Assembly: GCA_029204225.1 (NCBI GenBank)
Contig: CM055093.1
Coordinates: 47,688,354-47,752,353 of the forward strand
Reading direction: 5' to 3'
Length of the DNA stretch: 64,000 nucleotides
Source of the DNA: Diphasiastrum complanatum
Lineage: Eukaryota > Streptophyta > Lycopodiopsida > Lycopodiales > Lycopodiaceae
Shown here piece by piece: positions 42,984 to 54,132 of the stretch (positions are counted from its first letter, which is position 1; each line of letters starts with the position of its first letter). The position numbers and the translations under genes are program-made. Under the pieces are notes generated by a model. That model ran no database searches and was not told the DNA's origin. It saw only the letters and a program-made list of their open reading frames with translations.

Positions 42984-45218
42984 TCATTTTTCTGGAGTCG
43001 TCATACTGCTGGGTGTCTCTAGTGTGGATAGGTAGGTTGCTAAAGCTGTATACCACTCAGGAATTGTGCCAACGTCTATCCTCAAAAGTTCTCTTAAGTG
43101 ATTAGTCTCCCACTCATCGTTTGTTTCAGTAACCCCTCCCAGCTCGCGAATACAATCATTTAGCCCCTGCAGTTTAGGTGGCTTGCTTTGGAGGGTGTAA
43201 TCAAACTCCTGAAAGGAGATTATCCACTTCATTAAGCGCTCAGGAGGTTCTAGTTTATTCGTCATCAAGGTGACTGCAGTACTCTTGGTAAAGAAAGTCA
43301 CTTTCCGATGCAATAGGTAATGCCTTAGTTTGGCGGCAACGTAAGCTATCCCCAAACAAATTTTCTCAGTCTTACTATAATTAAGTTCGGCTTTGTTTAG
43401 TTTTCTCCCTATAAAAATAATAGGGTGATATTTTTTGTCCCAAATCTGGGCCAGACAACAATTTATGCACGTGTCCGTGGTGCTCGTGAAAACGAAGAAC
43501 TCCTTGTCGTACATAGGTGGTTTCAATATTGGAGCGTTAGCCAAAGCTACTTTTAATTCCTGAAAAGTCTTCTCACATGCCTCGTCCCAGGTCCACTCCA
43601 CGTTGGTTTTCAATAAGCCAGTCATCTGGTAAGTACACGTGGCATAGGCCATCACATATCTTTTGTAATAACCGCTCGAGCCTAAGAAGGTCTGAAGTTG
43701 GGATACCGTAGTTGGTGCCATCATGGCTAGGAGCATAGCTATTTTTTCTGGATCAGTTGTCATGCCGTACTTGCTAATGACATGTCCTAACAGTACTCCG
43801 TAAGGAACTCCGAATAGGCACTTGTTAGCATTCAAAGCTATACAGGTTGTTGCACACTTTTGAAAACACTTCTCTAGCATGGTGAGATGTTCTATGACAG
43901 TGGTTGCCCCACAGAGGTCATCTATAAAAATTTTGAGGTTTTCGTCTAAGATATTCTCGAAGTGCTTGTTCATAAACCTCTGATAGGTTCTAGGGGCATT
44001 AGTCAACCCAAAGGGCATGACGTGGTAAGCAAAAATCCCAAATGTGGTTGTGAAGGTGGTCTTCAATTTATCCTCTTCTGCTATGGCTATCTGATTATAG
44101 CCTACGAAACAGTCCATGAAAGAGTACTGGTCTCTTCCCGCCATTTCTTCTAGGACTTGGTCTATGAACAGTAATGGGTAGTAGTCCTTCTTAGTCTGTC
44201 TGTTCAACCTCTTATAATCCACACATACGCGAATGCATGTAGAGTTCTTCTTGGTGCGAGGTACTATTGGGGAGCACCACTCGGTGTTCTCTACCGAAAA
44301 TATCAATCCAACATTTCGAAGTCTCTCGAGTTCAGTGTATACTCCTTCCTTTAGGTGGTAGGGTAGTCGACGTTGTTTTTGTCGTATAGGTTTGGCTCCC
44401 TCCTTCAGTGGTATTGTATGAGTCACTAGATCGAGTGGGATTCCCTTCAAATCTGAGTAGTCCCAGGCAAAAATATGCTGGTACTTTCTACACAGCCGTT
44501 CGTATTCTTCTTTTTCTTCAATGCCTAGGGAAGCACCTATTTTGATGTTCTTGGGCTCTTCTAGGGTTTCTAGGTTTATTAGACAAATATCGGCGTCTTG
44601 AACTTTGGGAGGCCGCTCTTCTAGAGTGTTCCACTCTATGTCCAGTACTGATCTCAGGTCTGGTTCATCTTCACTCGTATTGGACTCATCATCGTCCTCA
44701 CTACTCGTGACCTCCTCCCACTCAGATGAAGATATGGGTGCTCTCTCTGACTGAGGCACCTCGGGATAGCCGTCGACTATGGTACGTTCTCTACCCCTTC
44801 CAAAAATCAATACTCCTGCGAGGATGTCAACTATGCAGTTGCTAAGCCTGAGCCATGGCCATCCTAGCAGTATAGAGTGCCCTCGATTTCCGACGTACAT
44901 CCTCATGACATAAAAGTCCACTTGAATGGTCTTGTTAGCCATGGTAATGGGTACATTCTTAAGCTCGCCCTCTGGTTTGATCACTGAGTTGTTGGCTAGC
45001 TTCAAGGCTGTCAAAGTAGCAGGTTCTAGAGCAAAACCAAGGTGGTCTGAAAGTTCTAGACTTATGATGTTAACTGTTGACCCGACATCAACTATGGCCC
45101 CTGAAATAACTAGGCCATCTATGAGTACATCTACCTTAGGGCAGTAGCGATCTAACAAATCCGCATCTACTTTCTCTATTGTAGGTGGCTCCAATGTTCT
45201 GGTCGTGGGTGGTCTCAT
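42984..45218 (-). CDS. Ty3/gypsy pol: protease, reverse transcriptase, RNase H
   Basis: 744 codons open from ATG at 45218. Protease with DVGSTVNIISLELSDHLG (active-site triplet changed from DSG/DTG to DVG) and HSILLGWPWLR. RT from about residue 270: [66 protein letters not shown] and the catalytic LKIFIDDLCG (FIDD). RNase H follows with KEFFVFTSTTDTCINCCLAQ, in which the usual catalytic Asp positions are altered, and LNYSKTEKICLGIAYVAAKL. The tail links to the integrase frame after a stop at 42984. The open frame is long, but altered protease and RNase H residues suggest early decay. It encodes cDNA synthesis functions of an element whose gag is split by the insertion at 45.6-49.9 kb. Confidence 0.85.
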   Translation of the reverse strand: MRPPTTRTLEPPTIEKVDADLLDRYCPKVDVLIDGLVISGAIVDVGSTVNIISLELSDHLGFALEPATLTALKLANNSVIKPEGELKNVPITMANKTIQVDFYVMRMYVGNRGHSILLGWPWLRLSNCIVDILAGVLIFGRGRERTIVDGYPEVPQSERAPISSSEWEEVTSSEDDDESNTSEDEPDLRSVLDIEWNTLEERPPKVQDADICLINLETLEEPKNIKIGASLGIEEKEEYERLCRKYQHIFAWDYSDLKGIPLDLVTHTIPLKEGAKPIRQKQRRLPYHLKEGVYTELERLRNVGLIFSVENTEWCSPIVPRTKKNSTCIRVCVDYKRLNRQTKKDYYPLLFIDQVLEEMAGRDQYSFMDCFVGYNQIAIAEEDKLKTTFTTTFGIFAYHVMPFGLTNAPRTYQRFMNKHFENILDENLKIFIDDLCGATTVIEHLTMLEKCFQKCATTCIALNANKCLFGVPYGVLLGHVISKYGMTTDPEKIAMLLAMMAPTTVSQLQTFLGSSGYYKRYVMAYATCTYQMTGLLKTNVEWTWDEACEKTFQELKVALANAPILKPPMYDKEFFVFTSTTDTCINCCLAQIWDKKYHPIIFIGRKLNKAELNYSKTEKICLGIAYVAAKLRHYLLHRKVTFFTKSTAVTLMTNKLEPPERLMKWIISFQEFDYTLQSKPPKLQGLNDCIRELGGVTETNDEWETNHLRELLRIDVGTIPEWYTALATYLSTLETPSSMTTPEK

Positions 45219-45582
45219 CAGTCATTTGACCGTGCGTTTAATAGTGGATGACAACTGTACTAGTTGCCAGAGCCCTATTTCCAATTTTAGATTCTCTAGG
45301 GCTTGACCTAGGTCAATATTCCCTCTCTTCAAGTTTAGGTCTATATCCTTCCTAAACTTGCGCATTCGGGTCATGGTTCTCTTAGTGTCTAGGCCGGTTT
45401 TCCCTTTTCTCGGTCCTAGGAATCTGAGATGTCTACGCCCTTCCAAGACGCTAACCTCACCTTGCCCTTTGGGCAGATGGGTGTAGGTTCGAATACTGGC
45501 CTCTTCCAGTCACTACTAGAACCTCTTTTCTGCTCGTGGGTTCCTCTAGTGTCTCCACGGCGATGAAGTTCATGGGTGGCCG
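45219..45582 (-). pseudogene. Gypsy gag/protease junction region, right of the nested insertion
   Basis: Minus-strand continuation of gag below the inserted element. Short open pieces (PMNFIAVETLEEPTSRKEVL near 45575-45515) are interrupted by stops before the pol ATG. Confidence 0.5.
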
Positions 45583-45587
45583 GTCAT

Positions 45588-46781
45588 TGTTGTAAAGCTA
45601 CCTTTACAAGCTTTACTTCCGATGCCATCGGCGCCAGCTATGTCCCCGGCGCCAGCAGCGCCCCTGCTGCTCCCGGCGCCACTGTGACCAGAATCCAGCC
45701 GGCGCCAAGTTCCTATGGCTGAAAATCTTTGATCGGTTCTAGCGAAGTCCAGAGAGCTCAGATCGATGTGCAATCACCTCACACGATCTAGGCATGATTA
45801 AAGGAAGCCTGGGGATCAATAAAATCTAGAGAGAGAAAATGACTTTCTAGAAAGAGAAAATCCTAGAGAGAGAAAAATGTGCTTTACCAGCTTGGGTAGA
45901 GTGCTTGGTATGAGGGGGGGTGCCGAATCACACCAATACTATAGGGGAGTGCGGGTTGCGACTCAGGGCGAGCTCCAACCAAGTCTCAGCCTCCCTTGCT
46001 GGAATGTTGTCATGGCTCTCGCCTTGGCATGCTAGCGCCCCGGAGACTAGGGTCGGTCACACACTTGAAATGTAACCTTCTCAAATTTGTCAATAAAGTG
46101 GGATTTTCCTCAAACTGACTCTGATTACCTTCTGGGTTTCAGTGTTCGGTAAAAGCGCCAGTTGTAAGGCCGCTTTCAAAATTTTTACTTGGCACATAGC
46201 TGAGGGTCGTATCCCGGGACGCCAGCGGTATGCCGTCGGGACCATTCGGTCCGTGGCGCCAGCGGTATGCTGTCGGGACCATTTGGTCCAAGAACTGGTT
46301 GTTTCCATATCTGTCGTGGCTTGTGGTTCTGAGTGTGCCTTGCATGAACGTGAATGGGTTAAGCTCTTGGGGAACGGGCTCTAACCTGTCGGCTGAGTTG
46401 GATGGCTTGCTTGGGTGGATGTTACCTGTTTATGGCTGTCCAGTCTGGCGAGGCGCCAGAAGCTTTCAGTTGGTTAAGTCTGATGTAAGTCAGACCGCTT
46501 GCTTGGAATGGATGTTACTCGTTTGTAACGAAGCTTCGAGTTGGTTAAGTTTGATGTATGTCGGACGGCTTGCTTGGAGGGAAGTCACCCACATCGGGAC
46601 CCCCGATCTGGCATGGCGCCAGGTTGGATCTCAATGTTGGTCCTCGGAACTTCAAGTTGGTTAAGTCTGATCGTTGTTGGCGAGTTGGCTGCTTGTATGT
46701 CAAGTGGGTTCGGATGGCAAGAGTTGAAGGCTGGGAAGCTAAGTCGTGGTTCCCGGCTCCCTTTGGGATGCCTGCGCTACA
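45588..46781 (+). repeat. 5' LTR of element D
   Basis: 1,194 bp, starting TGTTGTAAAG and ending GCTACA. GC-rich start with repeated GGCGCC words (several NarI-type sites). Compared with the 3' LTR it lacks 27 bp near 46453. The first 66 bp have no clear counterpart in the 3' LTR. Confidence 0.85.
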
Positions 46782-46783
46782 TG

Positions 46784-46795
46784 TGGTATCAGAGC
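46784..46795 (+). other. Primer-binding site of element D
   Basis: TGGTATCAGAGC two bases after the LTR end. Confidence 0.9.
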
Positions 46796-46865
46796 CGACT
46801 GGCCGGTCAGCTATGTGGATCTCACGGAAATGGCCACGGTTTGGGGTTCATCAAGACAACTGTTG

Positions 46866-47262
46866 TGCAAGGTGCTGCCCACAGTGTAAGCACGGGTGCG
46901 TCCACGGTCAGGGTGGTCGGCAGAACGGGGGACTTGATGAGTCAAGGTGCTGCCCTTGAGGTGTAAGCACGGTCAGTTCTCGCGGTTCGGGCCTGGCGCT
47001 GTCTGCACGTAGGACGGATGAGGCAAAGTGCTGCCTAGGGAGGTGAAAGCACGGTCTGTACCTTGTGGGGTGCGGGGCGACATATTCGAACTGTACGGGT
47101 TAACCATTGATACAGAGATGCTGCTCGAATTCGGGTGTAAAGCACGGGTGGTTAGCTGCCGGTGCGAGATAGCTGCCGATCGTTTAGCTATAAGGGCTAT
47201 CGACCAAAAAGTGGTGGGGCGTGACTAAGGCAATGTGCTGCTTAATGGTGAAAGCACGGATA
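46866..47262 (+). repeat. Five imperfect hairpin repeats in the interior of element D
   Basis: Each unit has GTGCTGCC (or a variant) followed after 10-25 bases by GTGWAAGCACGG, so GTGCT can pair with AGCAC. Units lie at about 46868, 46942, 47011, 47115 and 47229. Spacing is 65-115 bp. They sit just after the primer-binding site, where packaging or dimerisation signals are found in retroelements; a role of that kind is inference only. Confidence 0.6.
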
Positions 47263-47532
47263 GTTGGAGGGGGTCCTATGCGGGCTGATTCCTTGATCGA
47301 TTTGCATGGGCGCGGCCAGGCAAAGGTCCGTTGGTAGGACCATCTCAAAGGGGGATCTTGTCTTTGTTACTTGTTAGTAAACCTGCCTGAGTGTCTTACT
47401 TGTACGTATTCGTGGTGAGTCTTAGTACTCGTGCTTTGCCTGGTTTGCATGATTGCTTGTGATACAAGGAGCTGATGGCTCGAGAAGGAACCTTTTCTTT
47501 TGAAGGCTGATACCATCAAACAAAGAGGACTA

Positions 47533-48038
47533 CAGAATCTGTGGGGCGGATTTGCAGTTCAAGTACTCGCACGTGAACGACAACGAAAACGACTCAATGT
47601 TTGCAAAGGATGGATGGCTAGCCTATTTCTTGGATTAGTTTCATTTGCGACAACGCCCACCAGACCCAAGCAGGAAGTCAAAAGTTGGAAAGGGCCATTT
47701 CAGGGGAGATCTTCTATGGAGCAGTTGGTTTTCATTTTGGGACGGCCACCTTCGGAACTGAAACTCACTGAGCATGGGCGATATCCAGAATTTGTGCGGG
47801 GGATTTGCAGTTCAAGTACTCGCACGTGAACGACAACGAAATGACTCAATGTTTGCAAAGGATGGATGGCTAGCCTGTTTCTTGGGTTAGTTTCATTTGC
47901 GACAACGCCCACCAGACGCAAGCAGGAAGTCAAAAGTTGGAAAGGGCAATTTCAGGGGAGATCTTCTATAGCAGTTGGTCTTCATTTTGGGACGGCCACC
48001 TTCGGAACTGAAACTCACTGAGCGTGGGTGATATCCAG
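47533..48038 (+). repeat. 253-bp tandem duplication inside element D
   Basis: 47533-47785 and 47786-48038 are almost identical (for example GGATTTGCAGTTCAAGTACT, GACGGCCACCTTCGGAACTG). The 109-codon frame at 47500-47829 spans part of the first copy and has no recognisable content. Confidence 0.9.
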
Positions 48039-48746
48039 TATCAGTTGGGTTTTTCCTCAAAGGGGAAAAAGACTAGGATCCTCTTCAGAGATTGGCAACA
48101 AGTTGGATCGAGCCATAATCCTAGCAGATGGGAAGCAAAGTGTTGGAAAGGCTTTTTGTCCGAAGAACTCTACTCTAAGTCCGATCAGCTGATTTATTAA
48201 GTGGAGGGGAACTATCACACACACCTCTCTCTTGGGGCAAATTTTGAATGAAAGTTGATCAAAATGGGGGCAAATTCAAGGTGACCTAGCCATACTCACA
48301 CGAGGAGACTGGCGAACTTTGGACCTAATAAGTTGACAAGCTTTTGTTGTGGAAAGGAAAGTTTGTTATAGGCTTTCTCTGGACCAGCAATGATGAGGAA
48401 ACATATGAGTACGCTGGCTTGTGTTACGTGTAAGGCAGCTGATCAATGAAGGAACTGTGAAAGTTGAGTCTTGCATGAGAGACTTGGTATTTCGAACGGA
48501 CGCTAAGGGACAGTTCGCGTTGAGATCGGATTAGTGCAAACTCTGGGTGCATGTTTCTGATTCAAAGAGAGCTACTTGAAGCCAAGCTCGATGTACACTT
48601 CTTGTTTTGACTGTGAGGCAACTAACCAGTGATGGAATTGTGAAAGTCAAGTTTTGCGCGACGGACATGGTGCTTCAAACAAACGCGAAGAGATAGTTCG
48701 GATGCGGATCAAACTGATGCGACCCTTTGGCTTTCCACGAGGTCAA

Positions 48747-49944
48747 TGGTTACATTTAGGCTGATAGCAGCGCCCCTGCTGCTCCCGGTGCCAACGGCAC
48801 CGGCGCCGCTCCCGGCGCCACTGTGACCAGAATCCAGCCGGCGCCAAGTTCCTATGGCTGAAAATCTTTGATCGGTTCTAGCGAAGTCCAGAGAGCTCAG
48901 ATCGATGTGCAATCACCTCACACGATCTAGGCATGATTAAAGGAAGCCTGGGGATCAATAAAATCTAGAGAGAGAAAATGACTTTCTAGAAAGAGAAAAT
49001 CCTAGAGAGAGAAAAACGTGCTTTACCAGCTTGGGTAGAGTGCTTGGTATGAGGGGGGGTGCCGAATCACACCAATACTATAGGGGAGTGCGGGTTGCGA
49101 CTCAGGGCGAGCTCCAACCAAGTCTCAGCCTCCCTTGCTGGAATGTTGTCATGGCTCTCGCCTTGGCATGCTAGCGCCCCGGAGACTAGGGTCGGTCACA
49201 CACTTGAAATGTAACCTTCTCAAATTTGTCAATAAAGTGGGATTTTCCTCAAACTGACTCTGATTACCTTCTGGGTTTCAGTGTTCGGTAAAAGCGCCAG
49301 TTGTAAGGCCGCTTTCAAAATTTTTAACTTGGCACATAGCTGAGGGTCGTATCCCGGGACGCCAGCGGTATGCCGTCGGGACCATTCGGTCCGTGGCGCC
49401 AGCGGTATGCTGTCGGGACCATTTGGTCCAAGAACTGGTTGTTTCCATATCTGTCGCGGCTTGTGGTTCTGAGTGTGCCTTGCATGAACGTGAATGGGTT
49501 AAGCTCTTGGGGAACGGGCTCTAACCTGTCGGCTGAGTTGGATGGCTTGCTTGGGTGGATGTTACCTGTTTATGGCTGTCCAGTCTGGCGAGGCGCCAGG
49601 TTGGCTTCCAGCGCTCGTGACGAAGCTTTCAGTTGGTTAAGTCTGATGTAAGTCAGACCGCTTGCTTGGAATGGATGTTACTCGTTTGTAACGAAGCTTC
49701 GAGTTGGTTAAGTTTGATGTATGTCGGGCGGCTTGCTTGGAGGGAAGTCACCCACATCGGGACCCCCGATCTGGCATGGCGCCAGGTTGGATCTCAATGT
49801 TGGTCCTCGGAACTTCAAGTTGGTTAAGTCTGATCGTTGTTGGCGAGTTGGCTGCTTGTATGTCAAGTGGGTTCGGATGGCAAGAGTTGAAGGCTGGGAA
49901 GCTAAGTCGTGGTTCCCGGCTCCCTTTGGGATGCCTACGCTACA
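48747..49944 (+). repeat. 3' LTR of element D
   Basis: Matches the 5' LTR from AGCAGCGCCCC (48766) to the end, with a few substitutions, an extra CGGCACCGGCGCC-type insertion near 48800 and 27 bp retained near 49600. The first 19 bases differ from the 5' LTR start, so its exact left end is uncertain. Confidence 0.8.
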
Positions 49945-49949
49945 GTCAT

Positions 49950-51251
49950 CTTCTATGCCTACTTTCCCTTTATCCACTTGGCTAATCTTGGGTCCGTGTT
50001 GTATGTATTGAGGTGGCCTTGATGGCTCCGCCGTTCTATCCTCCTAGGGTCTATGGTACACTGGTCCAGACATCCTATTCCCGTGTTTAATGTGTCTCTA
50101 CGTACCCAACATCTATCCTCCAAGTGTCCAGGCCTCTTGCAGTACCCGCAAACTTGGTTGGGACAGTTTCTATTTAAATGATTCCCTCTATAGTGTCTAC
50201 ACACTAAGGGATTCGGTCCTTCTATGGGGTGTCTCTGACCCAACAAATTTTGGTGCCGTTTGAGAAAATTTACATCTACTGCTAAGGTCTGCATATTCTC
50301 ACTCATCGCATCCATGTATCCCTTTAGCATGGCTCGCATATCGCCTAGTTCTGCGTTAGAGCCTGTGATCTCATAGCCTCTATCGGGCATCTATGCCTGG
50401 AGCCTTCGTGCATCTTGTGTTTGCACGTTCCTGTCTTGTCGAGGTTCAATAGCCTGTATGGGGCGGGGTTCCACTATGGAGTGTGCTCTTATAGTTGCGA
50501 TTGGGCCTCCTCTCCACGTTTCCGGGCTTAGGTTCAAGTTGTTCACTGCTTGCGATAGGTGGGATGCATGGGCAACCGCAATCTGTGCGTCTTCTACCAC
50601 GATTGTCTTCTCTACTGCCTCAGCCAATGTCTGGGGGTTACTCTGACATACAATCATTTGTATGTCATTCTTGAGCCCTCATAGAAAGAAGGTCAGTAGT
50701 AATAGGGGTGGTAGTAACACAGTGGGTTCCACTTGGCGTGACAACTCTGTCAAACGACGCCAATATTGTCGGATGGTTTCGTTACTTCCTTGTTATAGGG
50801 AAGTCAGTGTGAACAGTAGGCCATCAGCCGTTCGGTGGGGAGCATACTCAATTAAGAACAGTCTATGGAACTCCTCAATGGTGTGAATTGAGCCTCTCTG
50901 CAGACTATGATACCAGTGCCTAGTCGTTCCAGATAAAGTGGTGGCGAAAAACATCATTTCATGATGTGGGTTTGTGATGTCACTGGTAAAGCAGGTGGTC
51001 CAAAAAGCATCAATATGCTCTTCGGCACTTTCATACGGTGCTCCATGAAGCTCAGAACTGGATCCACTAAGCTTCGGTAGTCCTCCTGTCTCTGGGGGTA
51101 CTACGATTGGTTCAGTCAAACGTTGTGCCATTCTGTTGGCAACAGGTTCTGTAGCAGCAGGTGTTACGTTCACTAACAGTGGTTCTGTAGTGTCGGTTGG
51201 CTCAAGTTCTGGTAGTTCTTCTATAGGTTCCAACATATCATCCAAGTCCAC
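49950..51251 (-). pseudogene. Gypsy gag with tandem zinc knuckles
   Basis: From an ATG at 51251: acidic N-terminus (MDLDDMLEPIEELPELEP), then the retrotransposon gag core (YESAEEHIDAFWTTCFTSDI, TTLSGTTRHWYHSLQRGSI, FHRLFLIEYAPHRTADGLL), stops near 50790 and 50658, and a continuation with two knuckles: CRHYRGNHLNRNC (second Cys replaced by Tyr) and CGYCKRPGHLEDRC (intact CCHC). The frame then runs into element D at 49949. It would form the capsid of the host gypsy. Confidence 0.8.
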
Positions 51252-52163
51252 TATAGGTGGGTGAGACTTATCATTTAAGACTGGTGGGACAAGAAACCCA
51301 CGATGGCTTCTTCTAAGCCCTAAACGCTCTCTTTGGGGATTTGAAGTATCTCCGTGCAGTGCTCCCTTAGACCTAGGTTTCCTTGGTATACCTGATGTCT
51401 TGTCTAGGGTGACACTAATGATTGCTGCATAATATGTTTCTCACTTACAGATAGCAATCAACTGTCGTTGCACATGCGTTTTGTGATTTTCCCACGTTAT
51501 CCATAGGTCATCCATCCTTCGTCCACTAATACTGCATACGACCTAACTAACTCTACTTGGTCGTTTTTCTGCTCAATCCTAATCCAACCATACCCATGTA
51601 CAGTTTTTCTTGGTTCTTTGTACCAGGTGTCGTCTCTACGGGATGCTAGGGTTGGTGGGTCGTAGGGTAATGACTTTCGACTTAGGGCTCTGGTTTTCAC
51701 TTTCACCCTAGGCTTCATATAAAACCCCATTCTCTGATCTGTCCCGTCACTCTATGAAAGATTTCTAGTAGTACTTGGCATCACAGCCTAAACTCCCTAC
51801 TGGTGAAAATTGTATGTAGTCTCTAGTCCAAACTGTATTCCAAACTGTTGGAAATAGAATGGCCTTGGCGAAGTCGGATCACATGCAACTAGGGTTGGAT
51901 TGTGAACTCATAACGTATGTTCTAGGTGTGGGATCAGCACACATCACTGTGTGATGCTAACCACTTCGTCCTGTGATCAACATGTACTAGCCGCTTGTAC
52001 GGTTATGCTAGCTTGCGGTTGACGGTTTAGATAGTGGAATTGTTTTCAACACACGCAATCTAGGACCTACGAAACGTGTGGACTTTTGGTAGTATGACAA
52101 CTAGTGCTTTGTAGTCCAACGATATGAATAACTACTCTTTCAAGCAACATCTCCTGAAAATTT
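51252..52163 (-). other. Leader of the gypsy element
   Basis: Between the primer-binding site and gag. A 77-codon minus-strand frame (51730-51497, VKVKTRALSRKSLPYDPPTL) opens with ATG and is basic; it may be an upstream ORF or decayed gag extension. No family match is known to me. Confidence 0.45.
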
Positions 52164-52165
52164 TT

Positions 52166-52187
52166 CGACTCCCGACAGACGCACCAA
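52166..52187 (-). other. Likely primer-binding site of the gypsy element
   Basis: The minus strand after the LTR end reads TTGGTGCGTCTGTCGGGAG. It begins with the TGG expected of a tRNA-complementary site but is not the initiator-Met type. The primer tRNA is not assigned. Confidence 0.5.
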
Positions 52188-53739
52188 TGTTAGGGCCATT
52201 TTTGGTAGGGGATTGTTCCAGCCAAAACGTCCTACAAAAGTCAAGGGGCACCACTACTGATGGTGGCTATGCCCTACGTGAGTAACAAAGGTCCTGCCAC
52301 ATCCAATCCTGGGGACTTCCTCTGTTACCCCATGCTCCCCAACCGATGAGAGTTTTCCAAGCTCTCAGAGATACGGTTGCAAGGAGGGGGTGCTAATACT
52401 TTTGATGCAATGATTCATTATGGTTCCGTAAAAACTTCTGATCGCTAATGTCTCTTTCCCCATTGAATTCGGCTTACAGTTGGTAAAGATCTTACATGGG
52501 CTGGAAACCGATTTATAGTCTATGATGTGCTCGTGGGGTGCAAGTTATACGCACCGCTTTGTTTGGTAAGCGGCGGTATTTTCACCGACCGTTGGGTCTA
52601 GGTATTTCGCTAGACAGTACTGATGGCGGGTGTGACTAGTGTGACACTTAACCAAGGCGGTGTATTTCAACCGCAGATGGTGGACGGCCTGCTCTGGTGT
52701 TTCACAGAGGTCGAGTCCAACTGATGCGCTTCATAATTGACAAAATGGAAGAAACACTTCAAAACTTGACAATTCCCACAAATAATGTCGTATGTCAACT
52801 AGTTTATAGACCGACCAACGACCAAATGTAGTGACTATGAAGAATACGTTTTCGTATGCTACCAAACCGCAATACACAACTGTTTACTTGCTCTAACCGT
52901 GGGAAAAACCCTGGTTTTCATAATATTAACGCATACTATCGAAAAAACACTTTCCTCTTCTACCAGAGTATGTAATAAGACTTTTGGATACTGACGGAAA
53001 AAATGATAAATATAAGAAATGTCTGGGTTCCTAGTATTCTAGTCACGGCATACAATAATTTCACTCATCTAACATAGAAAACCATTTTACTACTTTAATA
53101 CAATATACAGTCACGTTTCCAAACCTGACCCAAAAAGACGGTCGAGTGCTCATAATACAAGTACATATGGAAGACGCAGCTGTCATGGCCTAATTTGGAA
53201 TGGCGAAGGCTACGAAAAACTAATACCTAGTACACAGGTATGATACTTCACTATCTACCCTTTCAGACAGAAATCACAATTGATTAGATCTCGATAGGGA
53301 CATGGCAAATGCGGAATTATCGAAATGATTAGGTCCCCACATAGTATTAGCATGCTACAACTAGGCAATGATTTCTAAGTATCCTACCACTCCTTCAATA
53401 AATGAAGGCAAGTACGGACTTCAAGCACACATATTCTCACGGAAAACAAGCCAGTACAAAAACTGGAGACTATAAAAACCAACCAAGATGAAGTAAAACC
53501 CTACCTCAGTGTGAATATAGGTGACCGAAAATCGTTGAAGTACTAGTCATGAATGCCGCTTTTGATCTGAGGTAGCTTTGCCTTTGTGCTTCAGAGAGTC
53601 GTTTGGACTGCTCGTATATGCCGAAACTTGGACAGGTAGCGAGATCAAAGAATTAGGCCACAGATCGTGGGAAGACTCCGTAAGGCATCACAAAACAGCA
53701 GCCAGTCCACAAACCACAAAAAATTCAGCAGGCAGGCAT

Positions 53740-53990
53740 GTCGCACAGGTCACCGGCAGCTCGCAGGTAGGTTGTAGGTAAGCCGCACAGACCTCACACA
53801 GGTCGCACAGTCCTCAGACAACTGATGCAGGACCGTGGGCAACTAATACAAGGCCGCAGGCCATGTGGCAGGCCCTGGTTGGCCGCAGACAGGTAGGATG
53901 GCTAGCAGGCAGGTGGTACAGGGTCGCAGCAGATCGCAGGGCCAGCAGGGCAGCTCGTAGGTCAGTTCTCCGTATGTAGCACGCAGCAGA
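53740..53990. repeat. GC-rich GCAGG/GGTCGCA-word island inside the long LTR
   Basis: Dense imperfect repeats of CGCAGGTAGG, GGTCGCA and GCAGGC words over 250 bp, in a region otherwise near 35-40% GC. Confidence 0.6.
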
Positions 53991-54080
53991 TAGGTCAAAC
54001 AGCAGACCACAGGCTCTCCCCTCATATAAAAAAATTGCCCAGGCCATAAGAGGGCAGAATACATCTCCAGCGAGGGTCTG

Positions 54081-54132
54081 GTAGCTTTGATTTTAAAACA
54101 GTAGAAGTAGCTTTGATTTTAAAACAGTAGAA
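54081..54132. repeat. Perfect 26-bp tandem duplication
   Basis: GTAGCTTTGATTTTAAAACA plus GTAGAA occurs twice in direct succession. Confidence 0.9.

Larger units (their letters stand above)
45583..49949 (+). mobile_element. Young non-coding LTR element D, inserted in gypsy gag
   Basis: Bounded by GTCAT target duplications (45583-45587 and 49945-49949); element 45588-49944, 4,357 bp. Two LTRs of about 1.2 kb differ at only a handful of positions plus a few short indels, so the insertion is recent. A tRNA-iMet primer-binding site follows the first LTR, which places the element on the plus strand, opposite to its gypsy host. The roughly 2-kb interior has no gag or pol motif in any frame, so it is a non-autonomous, LARD-like element that would depend on proteins in trans. 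Confidence 0.9.

Noticed and set aside
46142-46966. Several overlapping frames in the element-D LTR (and their copies at 49370-50011)
   Set aside because: Multiple frames are open on both strands because of GC-rich repeats (GTTGGTTAAGT, GGCGCC). They recur because the LTR is duplicated, and none has a recognisable domain.
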